The notes: generated by a model not told the origin, from the letters alone. A stretch of 8,873 bases of DNA from an uncultured Acetatifactor sp. (GCA_948496895.1 CAOOJO010000089.1:1-8873); one strand, 5' to 3'. Counted from the first letter of the stretch, positions 1 to 6,360 are shown. Translations and numbers: made by a program.

Positions 1-52
1 GAGATCTACACCTGAAGCTACACTCTTTCCCTACACGACGCTCTTCCGATCT
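1..52. other. Illumina P5/Read-1 sequencing adapter (contaminant)
   Basis: This is not genomic DNA. Bases 1-11 match the 3' end of the Illumina P5 flow-cell arm, bases 12-19 (CTGAAGCT) sit where the 8-base index belongs, and bases 20-52 match the 33-base TruSeq Read-1 adapter ending in CTCTTCCGATCT. Genomic sequence therefore starts at about base 53. Read on the minus strand the adapter stays open and adds the well-known artefact peptide IGRASCRERV to the protein of the adjoining gene, before a false stop codon at 18-20. It should be trimmed before any annotation is deposited. Confidence 0.98.
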
Positions 53-818
53 TCTTCACGAAGAAGAAATTGGATTTGCTCCTGTCCTTCCCGGATACGC
101 CCAGGGCCGTATACTCAGGGAATTTCTCGTGAATCTGGGACAGCAGGCTGTCCAGATCCTCATATCCGATATAGCCTTCCACGTCCATGCCTGTGGTATC
201 CAGCTGGTCGAACACGTCCTTGCGCATATAGAGCGCTCCGCCATTGCCGGGAGCAGAGGGGATGGTGGGGATTCCGTACAGTTGGCCCTTATATTTTCCA
301 GCTCCCAGGAAGGATTTCTCCTTGTCCTTTTCCAGCATGTCCTTGCCGTACTCGGCAATCAGGTCGTCCAGGGGCTGGAAGCCTCCCGCGTTGATCATGG
401 ACAGGTAGTCCTGGAATACGGTGCAGATGATGTCCACGTTCTCGCCTGAAGCGAACCACTTATTGTAGGTGGCAGCCTCGTCCGCATGGGCCACGGGCAC
501 CAGCGAGATATTGCAGCCAATCTTGGCCTGGGTCTGCTCGTTCAGGGCCGCCTCCACCCGATCCAGTCCGTCCGGTTCTACCCCCCCGGTGATGTAGGTC
601 ATCCTCACGGTGACGCCATCCCCGGAAGCGGCAGGCTGCTGTTCCTCGCTTTCCTCCTGGCTGCTCTCCTGGGAATCCTCCTGCTCCTGGGCGGACGATT
701 CCTCCTGGGAGCTGTTGCCTGCGCCGGCGTCCTTCGCATTGTCCGGCGAACCGCAGGCTGTCAGCAGTGCAGCGCTCATGGCCACTGCGAGAATCTTTGT
801 AAGCAATCTTTTTCTCAT
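53..818 (-). CDS. Carbohydrate ABC transporter solute-binding lipoprotein, 3' end missing
   Basis: This is the extracellular substrate-binding lipoprotein of an ABC importer, anchored to the outer face of the membrane. Only the first 255 residues are present; LplA/YtcQ-type proteins usually run to about 500 or more. The start ATG at 818 follows AAGGAGG with a 5-base gap, which is better placed than an in-frame ATG at 854. Residues 1-21 are a lipoprotein signal (basic MRKR, hydrophobic core) with lipobox L-T-A-C and lipidated Cys22. Residues 23 to about 66 form a Ser/Glu/Gln-rich linker. The binding fold then begins (VTVRMTYITGG), with later segments typical of the family (GKYKGQLYGIPT, YMRKDVFDQL). 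It is the last gene after two permeases. The ligand is probably an oligosaccharide by family, but the sequence does not show which. Apparent residues beyond FFFVK come from adapter, not from the gene. Confidence 0.9.
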
Positions 819-823
819 ACTTT

Positions 824-830
824 CCTCCTT
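824..830 (-). promoter_or_regulatory. Ribosome binding site of the solute-binding protein gene
   Basis: On the minus strand AAGGAGG lies 5 bases upstream of the ATG at 816-818. It is a near-perfect Shine-Dalgarno sequence and decides the start in favour of MRKRLL. The alternative in-frame ATG at 854 has only a distant GAGGAAAG, and using it would put a hydrophilic stretch in front of the lipoprotein signal. Confidence 0.85.
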
Positions 831-877
831 CTGAAACTTGTTACTGTTACTCATATCTATAAATCACTTTCCTCAAA

Positions 878-901
878 GCACGTGCGACACAGTGCGATAC
901 A
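878..901. repeat. Tandem 10-base repeat overlapping an 8-base palindrome
   Basis: In the 115-base gap between the second permease and the solute-binding protein gene, GTGCGACACA (882-891) is followed directly by GTGCGATACA (892-901), matching at nine of ten positions. The perfect palindrome GCACGTGC (878-885) overlaps the first copy. A weak GGCTTTC/GAAGGC hairpin may form just upstream in the transcript (about 908-922). Such gaps can hold RNA processing or stability elements that set transporter subunit ratios, but nothing here proves a role. Confidence 0.35.
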
Positions 902-933
902 CGCAGCCTTCCAGAAAGCCATTTATCGGTGCG

Positions 934-1818
934 TCATCCCTTTACAGCCCCCAGCGTGATGCCTTTCACGAAGTACCGCTGGAAGAAGGGATAGATGATC
1001 AGCATGGGCAGCACCCCCAGCACGGCGATGGCCATGCGCGCCGTCAGGGTGGGGATGTCCGATTTATTGATGTAGAGCCCGCTGCCCGCCATGGACGTCA
1101 GCGCCGCGATATTGCTGTTGATGGCGTTGAGCACGTTCTGGATGGAATACAGCGCCGGGTCGTTCAGGTAATACAGCCCGTTGGTCCAGTTGTTCCAATA
1201 AGCCAAAGCCATCATCAGCCCCACCGTGGCCAGGATGGGCTTGGACAGGGGCAATACGATCAGCCGGAAGATCGACATCTCGCTGGCCCCGTCCAGCTTA
1301 GCGCTCTCAAGCAAAGATTCCGGTATGCTGGTGGCGAAGTAGTTCCGCACCAGCATCACCTGGAACGCGTTCACCAGCAGGGACGGCACGATCAGGGCCC
1401 AGATGGTATCCGCGATGTGCAGGTACTTGGTGTAGATCAGGTAGGTGGGCACCAGCCCGCCGTTGAAGAGCATGGTGAACACCACGAAGAAGTTGAAGAA
1501 CCCTTTCCCCGGGATGTCCTTGGTCAGCCCGTATCCCAGCAGGGACGTGAGGGAAAGCCCCACCACCGTCCCTACCAGCGTGGTAAAAATCGTGATTCCG
1601 TATGCGCGGAAAATCATTGTGCTCTGCTGCATGATGTACTGATAGGCCTCTATGCTGAACACCGGCGGGATGAAACGGAAGCCTGATACCACCGCCGCCT
1701 TCTCGTCCGTCAGAGAGGAGGATATCAGCAGGATAAAGGGCAGCACCGCCGCCAGGCTCAAGATGGTCAGTACAATGTGCGCGATGATACGTATCCGTTT
1801 TTCGTCTTTTCCTGTCAT
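934..1818 (-). CDS. Carbohydrate ABC transporter permease, YtcP/LplC (UgpE) type
   Basis: One of two membrane subunits of a sugar-type ABC importer. The 294 residues match the usual family length of about 280-300. The N-terminus carries a first membrane helix (about residues 11-33) and the SSSLTDEKA segment typical of LplC/YtcP permeases. Further helices follow at about 70-95, 105-130, 138-158, 196-212 and 260-280. The EAA loop that docks the ATPase is at about residues 167-190 (E167, E171, D176, G177, L189-P190). The protein ends YFVKGITLGAVKG, the usual ending of this group. The ATG at 1818 follows GGGGAGG with a 6-base gap, only 12 bases after the stop of the LplB-type permease, so the two are co-transcribed. 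No ATPase gene is present; a shared MsmX-like ATPase elsewhere is expected for this class. Confidence 0.93.
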   Translation of the reverse strand: MTGKDEKRIRIIAHIVLTILSLAAVLPFILLISSSLTDEKAAVVSGFRFIPPVFSIEAYQYIMQQSTMIFRAYGITIFTTLVGTVVGLSLTSLLGYGLTKDIPGKGFFNFFVVFTMLFNGGLVPTYLIYTKYLHIADTIWALIVPSLLVNAFQVMLVRNYFATSIPESLLESAKLDGASEMSIFRLIVLPLSKPILATVGLMMALAYWNNWTNGLYYLNDPALYSIQNVLNAINSNIAALTSMAGSGLYINKSDIPTLTARMAIAVLGVLPMLIIYPFFQRYFVKGITLGAVKG

Positions 1819-1830
1819 GCTCTTCCTCCC

Positions 1831-2751
1831 CTAGAATAGTGCACTCTCTTTACTGTATCTGCGTACAATGGCATTGGCCGCCAGCACCAGCACGAAGCCC
1901 ACGATGGACTGGTAGAAGCCTGCCGCCGAGGACAGCGAGATGTTGCCCTGCTGCATCAGCGCGTTGTACACATAGGTGTCAATGGTCTGGGTCACATCGT
2001 ACAGCGCCCCCGAATTCCTGGGCACCTGGTAAAAGAGGCCGAAATCCGAATAGAAGATGCTCCCTATGTTCATGATCAGCAGCGTGATCACCGTGGACTT
2101 CAACAGCGGCAGGGTGATGAACCTGATCTGCTTCCACTTCCCGGCCCCGTCTATCCTGGCCGCCTCGTAGTATTCCTTGCTGATCCCCACGATGCTGGAC
2201 AGGTAGATGACCATGGAGAATCCCACGCTCTTCCACAGATGGGCGAACACCAGGAGGAAGGGCCAGTATCTCTTCTCCTGATACCATACGATCGGCTCCT
2301 TCCCCAAAGGCGCCAGGATGCCCTGATTCACCATGCCGGTCTCTGCGCTTAAGAAGGCAAACACCAGGTAGCTCACGATGACCCAGGAGATCATGTAGGG
2401 GAGCAGGATCAATGTCTGGTACAGCCTGCTGGAGAACTTGGAGGTGATCTCATTGAGCAGGATGGCCACCGAGATGGACACCACCGTCCCCACCACGATG
2501 AAGGCCAGATTGTACAGCACCGTGTTCTTCGTCATGTTCAGGGCCTCGGAGGAGGCGAACAGGTAGCGGAAATTGGAGAATCCCGCCCAGTCGCTCCCCA
2601 GGATCCCCTTGTTCCAGTTGATTTTCTTGAACGCGATCACCAGTCCGAACATGGGCGCGTAATTGTTGATGCACAGATAGATGATCCCCGGCAGCATCAT
2701 GCAGTAGATCGGCAGGGCGTTCCTCCAGTTCCTCTTCTTTTTCTTCTTCAT
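1831..2751 (-). CDS. Carbohydrate ABC transporter permease, LplB type
   Basis: The partner membrane subunit of the importer and the first gene of the transporter operon. It is 306 residues long, a normal LplB length. It begins with a very basic run (MKKKKKRNWR), then a first helix at about 12-40 containing LPGIIYLCINNYAPM, a strong family signature. Further helices lie at about 78-100, 113-137, 163-185, 218-238 and 278-296. The EAA loop is at 193-216 (E196-A-A, D201-G202, L214-P215), where it contacts the nucleotide-binding subunit. The ATG at 2751 has purine-rich sequence upstream; AAGGGA about 6 bases away is the likely ribosome binding site, with GGAGG further out. A terminator separates it from the response regulator gene, so it probably has its own promoter, plausibly controlled by that regulator. 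Confidence 0.94.
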   Translation of the reverse strand: MKKKKKRNWRNALPIYCMMLPGIIYLCINNYAPMFGLVIAFKKINWNKGILGSDWAGFSNFRYLFASSEALNMTKNTVLYNLAFIVVGTVVSISVAILLNEITSKFSSRLYQTLILLPYMISWVIVSYLVFAFLSAETGMVNQGILAPLGKEPIVWYQEKRYWPFLLVFAHLWKSVGFSMVIYLSSIVGISKEYYEAARIDGAGKWKQIRFITLPLLKSTVITLLIMNIGSIFYSDFGLFYQVPRNSGALYDVTQTIDTYVYNALMQQGNISLSSAAGFYQSIVGFVLVLAANAIVRRYSKESALF

Positions 2752-2785
2752 CCTCGTCCCTTCCCTCCGTTAACGAATACCCATT

Positions 2786-2818
2786 AAAAAAAGCCACCGT
2801 AATTAGTACGGTGACTTT
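2786..2818 (-). terminator. Intrinsic terminator after the response regulator gene
   Basis: On the minus strand an interrupted stem of 7 pairs (CACCGTA with TACGGTG, loop CTAAT) extends past one mismatch by 4 more A-T-rich pairs (AAAG/CTTT), followed by a run of seven T in the transcript sense (A-run at 2786-2792). It lies 61 bases past the regulator stop codon and 34 bases before the LplB-type permease start. The layout is that of a textbook rho-independent terminator ending the rfbD-kinase-regulator transcript. On the plus strand the downstream side is only loosely T-rich, so bidirectional use is less likely. Confidence 0.85.
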
Positions 2819-2847
2819 ATTATATATGTTTTCACAAGAAATAATAG
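2812..2847 (-). promoter_or_regulatory. Candidate promoter of the ABC transporter operon
   Basis: A perfect TATAAT box reads on the minus strand at 2819-2824, inside a very AT-rich stretch within otherwise GC-rich DNA. The hexamer 17 bases upstream (CTATTA, 2842-2847) resembles TTGACA poorly. A good -10 with a poor -35 is what an activator-dependent promoter looks like, consistent with control by the adjacent AraC-type response regulator. The inferred start near 2812 falls inside the terminator hairpin and would give a leader of about 60 bases before the permease ATG. Only the -10 is directly seen; the rest is inference. Confidence 0.5.
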
Positions 2848-2879
2848 AAAATATTCGGTCAAAAATGGCATTTTGCCGT

Positions 2880-3695
2880 TCAATCCCTGGAGCCGTCCTT
2901 CATGTCCCCTGCTTTCTGCATGTATTCCCGGGGCGTCATCCCGTATTTCTTCTTGAACACCTTGGTAAAGTAGCTGTAGTTGTCATAGCCGCATTCATAG
3001 GCGATCCTGGAGACATTGGCCCGCCCTGCCTTGAGCAGCTGGGCCGCCAGGAACATCCTCTCGTCCACGATGTAGTCGCCTATCCCGATTCCCTCCTCCC
3101 GCTTGAACAGCTTTGAGAGATAATCCGCCGAGATGCAGAACTGCCTGGCCATCTGCTCCATCCGCAGATCCTCCTTCAGATGCGCGGTGATATAGGATTT
3201 CACCTGGCCGATCAGCTCCTTTTTGTTCGCGGTGGAAAGGCTCCCCTCCTGCTCCCCGGACATCTGCTTCATCCACTCCCTGCCGTAGGCCTGGTATCTG
3301 TGGTTCTCCTGGCTCTCCATGATCTCCTGCCGGACGCTTAAGAGCTTCTCCTCCAGCTGGTCATAGATGATGGGCTTTACGATGAAGTCCCTGCAGCCCA
3401 GGGACACCGCCCGCTTGGCATAGTCGAACTCCTCATGGCAGGTCATGATCATGCTCACGGCGGCGGGCTGCCTTTCCTTCACCCATTCCAGGAAGTCCAG
3501 CCCGGAGCCGTCCGGAAGCTCGATGTCGCAGAGCACCATGTCGATCCTGTTCAGGTCGAACTGCCTGACGGCAGTCTCCATGGAGGTGGCCTCGCAGACC
3601 ATATCGATTCCGATTTCTTCCCACCTGACTCCTGCCATGATGCCATTGAGGATTTCCTTCTCATCCTCCACAATCAACAGATTCAGCTTGCTCAC
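2880..3695 (-). CDS. Response regulator with AraC-type DNA-binding domain (YesN-like)
   Basis: This is the cytoplasmic partner of the adjoining kinase; when phosphorylated it should bind DNA and control the importer genes. With the GTG start at 3695 it has 271 residues. The receiver domain covers about 1-122: acidic pair E10-D11, phospho-acceptor D57 in LCDIELPDG, switch residue T85 and K107 in FIVKPI. A linker of about 40 residues follows, then an AraC-type helix-turn-helix pair at about 164-262 (MARQFCISADYLSKLFK, then IAYECGYDNYSYFTKVFKKKYGMTPREY). It lacks the long middle region of larger YesN proteins. The GTG follows a GGGGAGGGAG stretch and lies inside the kinase gene, a 35-base overlap. 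The frame stays open further upstream, but that part is shadow sequence of the kinase and unlike any receiver. Confidence 0.93.
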   Translation of the reverse strand: MSKLNLLIVEDEKEILNGIMAGVRWEEIGIDMVCEATSMETAVRQFDLNRIDMVLCDIELPDGSGLDFLEWVKERQPAAVSMIMTCHEEFDYAKRAVSLGCRDFIVKPIIYDQLEEKLLSVRQEIMESQENHRYQAYGREWMKQMSGEQEGSLSTANKKELIGQVKSYITAHLKEDLRMEQMARQFCISADYLSKLFKREEGIGIGDYIVDERMFLAAQLLKAGRANVSRIAYECGYDNYSYFTKVFKKKYGMTPREYMQKAGDMKDGSRD

Positions 3696-5376
3696 CTCCC
3701 TCCCCGGAAGCCATATCATTTTCCGGCTGGGCCATGCGCGGAAATTCCATCCAGACCTGAGTCCCCTCCCCCTTCCGGGAGGTGATCCGGAATTCCGCCC
3801 TGTCCCCGTAGAAGCCGCGGAGCCTCTTGACGCAGTTCCAGATCCCCACATGCTGGCCCCTGCTGTCCTCCACGATTTCCCCCGCCATGATTTTCTGCAC
3901 CAATTCCTCATCCATCCCCCGCCCGTCATCGCATACGGCTATGCGGAGCATCTCCCCGTCCCTGCGCAGGATGACGAAGATTTCAATCTCCTCATCGGGC
4001 TTCAAGGCGTATTTCGTACTGTTCTCCACGAAATTCTGCACGATGAGGGGCGGTATCTTCTCCTCCATCAGGTCCTCCTCCACATCGAACATGACGAAAA
4101 AGGCATCCGGATGGCGGACCCTCTGTACCTGGCTGTAGGTCTTCACGAACTCTATCTCGGAGCGCACCGTGACGAATTCCGACGCGTTGCGCAGGGCGTA
4201 CCGGAAATATTTGGACAGATTATAGGAGAAGTCCCTGATCTCCTCGGTCTTCTTATTGAAGGCCAGGCTGTGGATCACGCTGAGGGAATTCAGCAGCAGA
4301 TGGGGATTGATCTGGAGCCTTAGGTTGATCAGCTCCTCCTTCTCCTTCTCCAGCTTCAGCTCATAGGCCTCGATCTTCAGGTTCTGGCTGTAGTCCAGCA
4401 TGTGGTTGAAGGCCTGCTCGATGCTGCCGAACTCCCTGGTCCTGGAAAATTCCTGGATCCGGTACGCGATATTGCCGTCCAGGACCTCCTGCATGGCGGA
4501 GGAGATCCGGCCCATGGGAACCAGGAACCACCTCTTGATGGCAATCAGGAACACGGGAATAAAGGCGGCCAGCAGGGCCGTCATGAACAGCAGCGCCTTG
4601 GCCCTGAAGGACACCCTGCTCTGCATGGCATCCTCCGGAAAATACAGTCGCAGGGTCACCGGCATCACGGTGAATTCCTCCTCCAGCACGGCAAGCCTGC
4701 TCTCCTCCCCCACATCCTCCGCTCCCAGAGGCGTCTCCTCTGTTCCCAGGGACATCTCCTCCTCCCCCAGCACCAGCGTCAATATGTCCCCCTGGCTCAG
4801 CCCCATGTCAAGCCGCTCCCACAGCTCGTTAAGGCTGATTACGAAGCCCACCTCCAGATATGCGTTCCGATAGCCGCAGAGCAGGAACTTCCCCTCCCCG
4901 TACTCTGCCACGCAGGGGTTCAGATAGGGCTTGTCCAGGGGAATCCTCTCCTCCAGGTACTCCTGTGCGTTGATGGATATGCGGTCCTTCCTCTTGGACA
5001 TATAGATGTCCTCATTGTGGGGAACGTAGACATAGAAGCCGGACACAAGCGGAAAATAGCTCATCAGATTGGACAGCTCGTCGTTCAGCCAGACCCTGGC
5101 CTGCTGATACCGGGTATCCGTCTCCTCCCGCCACAGGGCCGCATAGGCGTTGTCCTTGTACAAGAGCAGCTGGAGATAGTTCTTCACGCCCGCCAGGCTG
5201 GTGTCGTACTGCTCCACCAGGATGTTCATGCCCGTCTGCTTCGCTGTCAGCACCTGCTTCCTGGCCTCCGCCAGATTTGCCCGGCTGGCGGCCAGGGACA
5301 GTCCCACGGCAGGGATGCTGATCAGCAGGAACAGGGAAAGAATCTGGAATCTGAACGTGTGCATGAAACGCTTCAC
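3661..5376 (-). CDS. Sensor histidine kinase, YesM/LytS-like
   Basis: A membrane kinase of 571 residues that should sense an extracellular signal and phosphorylate the adjoining regulator. Helix 1 is at about 11-31 and helix 2 at about 260-281. The roughly 230 residues between them form the external sensor domain. A HAMP linker follows (about 282-335), then a short coiled coil (KLEKEKEELINL) and the His_kinase box QINPHLLLN with phospho-acceptor H359; the usual form is NPHFLFN. The ATP-binding part has the N box (IVQNFVEN, N452), the G1 box DDGRGM (483-488) and the G2 box HVGIWN (509-514). Residues 203-223 hold a degenerate tandem repeat in the sensor domain. The chosen start is GTG at 5376, preceded by GAGGAG at 7 bases and one base after the rfbD stop; an ATG at 5364 has a weaker site. 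The end overlaps the regulator gene. Confidence 0.93.
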   Translation of the reverse strand: MKRFMHTFRFQILSLFLLISIPAVGLSLAASRANLAEARKQVLTAKQTGMNILVEQYDTSLAGVKNYLQLLLYKDNAYAALWREETDTRYQQARVWLNDELSNLMSYFPLVSGFYVYVPHNEDIYMSKRKDRISINAQEYLEERIPLDKPYLNPCVAEYGEGKFLLCGYRNAYLEVGFVISLNELWERLDMGLSQGDILTLVLGEEEMSLGTEETPLGAEDVGEESRLAVLEEEFTVMPVTLRLYFPEDAMQSRVSFRAKALLFMTALLAAFIPVFLIAIKRWFLVPMGRISSAMQEVLDGNIAYRIQEFSRTREFGSIEQAFNHMLDYSQNLKIEAYELKLEKEKEELINLRLQINPHLLLNSLSVIHSLAFNKKTEEIRDFSYNLSKYFRYALRNASEFVTVRSEIEFVKTYSQVQRVRHPDAFFVMFDVEEDLMEEKIPPLIVQNFVENSTKYALKPDEEIEIFVILRRDGEMLRIAVCDDGRGMDEELVQKIMAGEIVEDSRGQHVGIWNCVKRLRGFYGDRAEFRITSRKGEGTQVWMEFPRMAQPENDMASGEGGEQAESVDCGG

Positions 5377-5377
5377 C

Positions 5378-6244
5378 TTATTTCTCCTCGAAGAAGCCGT
5401 TCTCCCGCAGGGCTTTGATATATCTGGCCAGCGCGTCCTGCCAGGTGGGCAGGCGGTGGAAGCCGTTCTGGGTCAGCTTCTCCTTGTCCATCCGGCTGTT
5501 GGCCGGGCGCTTTGCCTTCGCGCCGTACTCCTCCGTAGTCACCGGCACCACGTTCATCTCGATGCCCGCCTCCTGAAAGATGGCGCAGGCGAAGTCATAC
5601 CAGGAGCAGATGCCCTCGTTGGTGGCGTGGTAGATGCCGTACTTGTCCGTGAGCACCATGTCCACCAGAAGCTTCGCCAGGTCGTAGGTGTAGGAGGGGG
5701 ATCCGAACTGGTCGTTCACCACCCGGATCGTGTCGTGGTTCCTGGACAGGTTCAGCATGGTCTTCACGAAGTTCTTGCCGTTGACGCCGAAGGTCCATGT
5801 GATGCGGACGATGAAATACTTGTCCAGGAGCTCCTTCACCGCCAGCTCCCCCTCATATTTCGTCAATCCGTATACGCTCTGCGGATTGCAGGCGTCATCC
5901 GGCTTCCAGCCTGCCGTCCCCTTGCCGTCGAACACGTAGTCGGAGCTGATGTAGAGCATGGGGATGTCCAGCTCCCTGCACACTTTGGCGATGTTGCGGG
6001 GGCCCTCCGCGTTCACCCTGCGGCAGGCCTCCTCATTGTCCTCCGCCGCGTCCACCGCCGTGTAGGCGGCGCAGTGGATCACCGTGTCCGGGGCCGCCGC
6101 CTTGATGACCCTGTCCACGCTGCCCGCATCGGTGATGTCCATCTCCTGAATGTCCACGCCCACGGCCTCGATGCCGCGCTTCTCCAGCTCCTCCACCACA
6201 TCGTGGCCAAGCTGTCCCCTTACTCCCGTCACGAAAATCTTCAT
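5378..6244 (-). CDS. rfbD: dTDP-4-dehydrorhamnose reductase
   Basis: RmlD/RfbD catalyses the last step of dTDP-L-rhamnose synthesis, the NAD(P)H-dependent reduction of dTDP-4-dehydro-L-rhamnose, in the cytoplasm. The product feeds rhamnose-containing cell-surface polysaccharides. The 288 residues are the normal length. The Rossmann nucleotide-binding motif GVRGQLG is at 7-13, with HCAAYTAVDAAE at 58-69. The catalytic triad of the extended SDR fold is visible as S101 (in ISSDYVFDG) and Y125-x3-K129 (VYGLTKYEGE). Later conserved segments are NDQFGSPS (177-184) and CSWYDFA (213-219). The ATG at 6244 is chosen because MKIFVTG is the usual start and GGGAGAGG lies just upstream; an in-frame ATG at 6277 would add 11 residues. 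No other rml genes are in the window. The kinase gene begins one base after its stop, so the two are very probably co-transcribed. Confidence 0.94.
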   Translation of the reverse strand: MKIFVTGVRGQLGHDVVEELEKRGIEAVGVDIQEMDITDAGSVDRVIKAAAPDTVIHCAAYTAVDAAEDNEEACRRVNAEGPRNIAKVCRELDIPMLYISSDYVFDGKGTAGWKPDDACNPQSVYGLTKYEGELAVKELLDKYFIVRITWTFGVNGKNFVKTMLNLSRNHDTIRVVNDQFGSPSYTYDLAKLLVDMVLTDKYGIYHATNEGICSWYDFACAIFQEAGIEMNVVPVTTEEYGAKAKRPANSRMDKEKLTQNGFHRLPTWQDALARYIKALRENGFFEEK

Positions 6245-6259
6245 ATCCTCTCCCTCTCC

Positions 6260-6275
6260 GCCCGCCCTGGCGGGC
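6260..6275 (-). promoter_or_regulatory. GC-only hairpin directly upstream of the rfbD ribosome binding site
   Basis: GCCCGCC (6260-6266) and GGCGGGC (6269-6275) are perfect inverted repeats of seven G-C pairs with a 2-base spacer, so in RNA the effective loop is probably four bases. The stem ends right beside the purine-rich rfbD ribosome binding site and 15 bases before its ATG. No T-run follows in the transcript sense, so it is not a terminator. It could influence translation of rfbD, but the role is unproven. Confidence 0.4.
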
Positions 6276-6331
6276 ATCTGTCAATCCTTCCCGGCAATGA
6301 AATCCGTTGCCCGTAATCCACTCTATGACAA

Positions 6332-6360
6332 GAGGGTGCCGTAAAATCTACCGCACCCTC
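6332..6360 (-). terminator. Hairpin downstream of rpoC, possible weak terminator
   Basis: GAGGGTGC (6332-6339) and GCACCCTC (6353-6360) form a perfect 8-pair stem. Inside it, after a C-C mismatch, GTA/TAC adds three more pairs around a 5-base loop. It starts 60 bases past the rpoC stop. The transcript continues CTTGTCATAG rather than with a clean U-run, so termination would be weak or partial, or the hairpin may instead be a 3' processing or stability element. Its place between rpoC and rfbD is the main argument for a terminator role. Confidence 0.45.

Noticed and set aside
819..854. Upstream ATG at 854 as the start of the solute-binding protein
   Set aside because: It would put 12 hydrophilic residues before the lipoprotein signal and has a poor ribosome binding site, while the ATG at 818 has AAGGAGG at 5 bases.
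2867..2877. Small inverted repeat GGCA-TTT-TGCC just after the regulator stop
   Set aside because: Four pairs are too few to call a regulatory site or terminator, and no T-run follows; the strong terminator is at 2786-2818.
3696..3929. Upstream ATG at 3929 as the response regulator start
   Set aside because: The extra 78 residues are rich in Arg, Gly and Trp, have no receiver features and simply read the kinase 3' end in another frame; the receiver begins at the GTG at 3695.
4402..5418. Long open frame on the plus strand (338 residues), with others at 838-1686, 3445-4323 and 5201-6316
   Set aside because: They run antisense to well-recognised kinase, permease and rfbD genes, show Pro/His/Gln-rich composition with no family features, and arise from the third-position GC bias of the real genes.
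6245..6277. ATG at 6277 as the rfbD start
   Set aside because: AAGGA lies upstream, so it is not impossible, but the 11 added residues (MPARAGGEGED) are atypical, whereas MKIFVTG is the normal RmlD N-terminus and has its own ribosome binding site.
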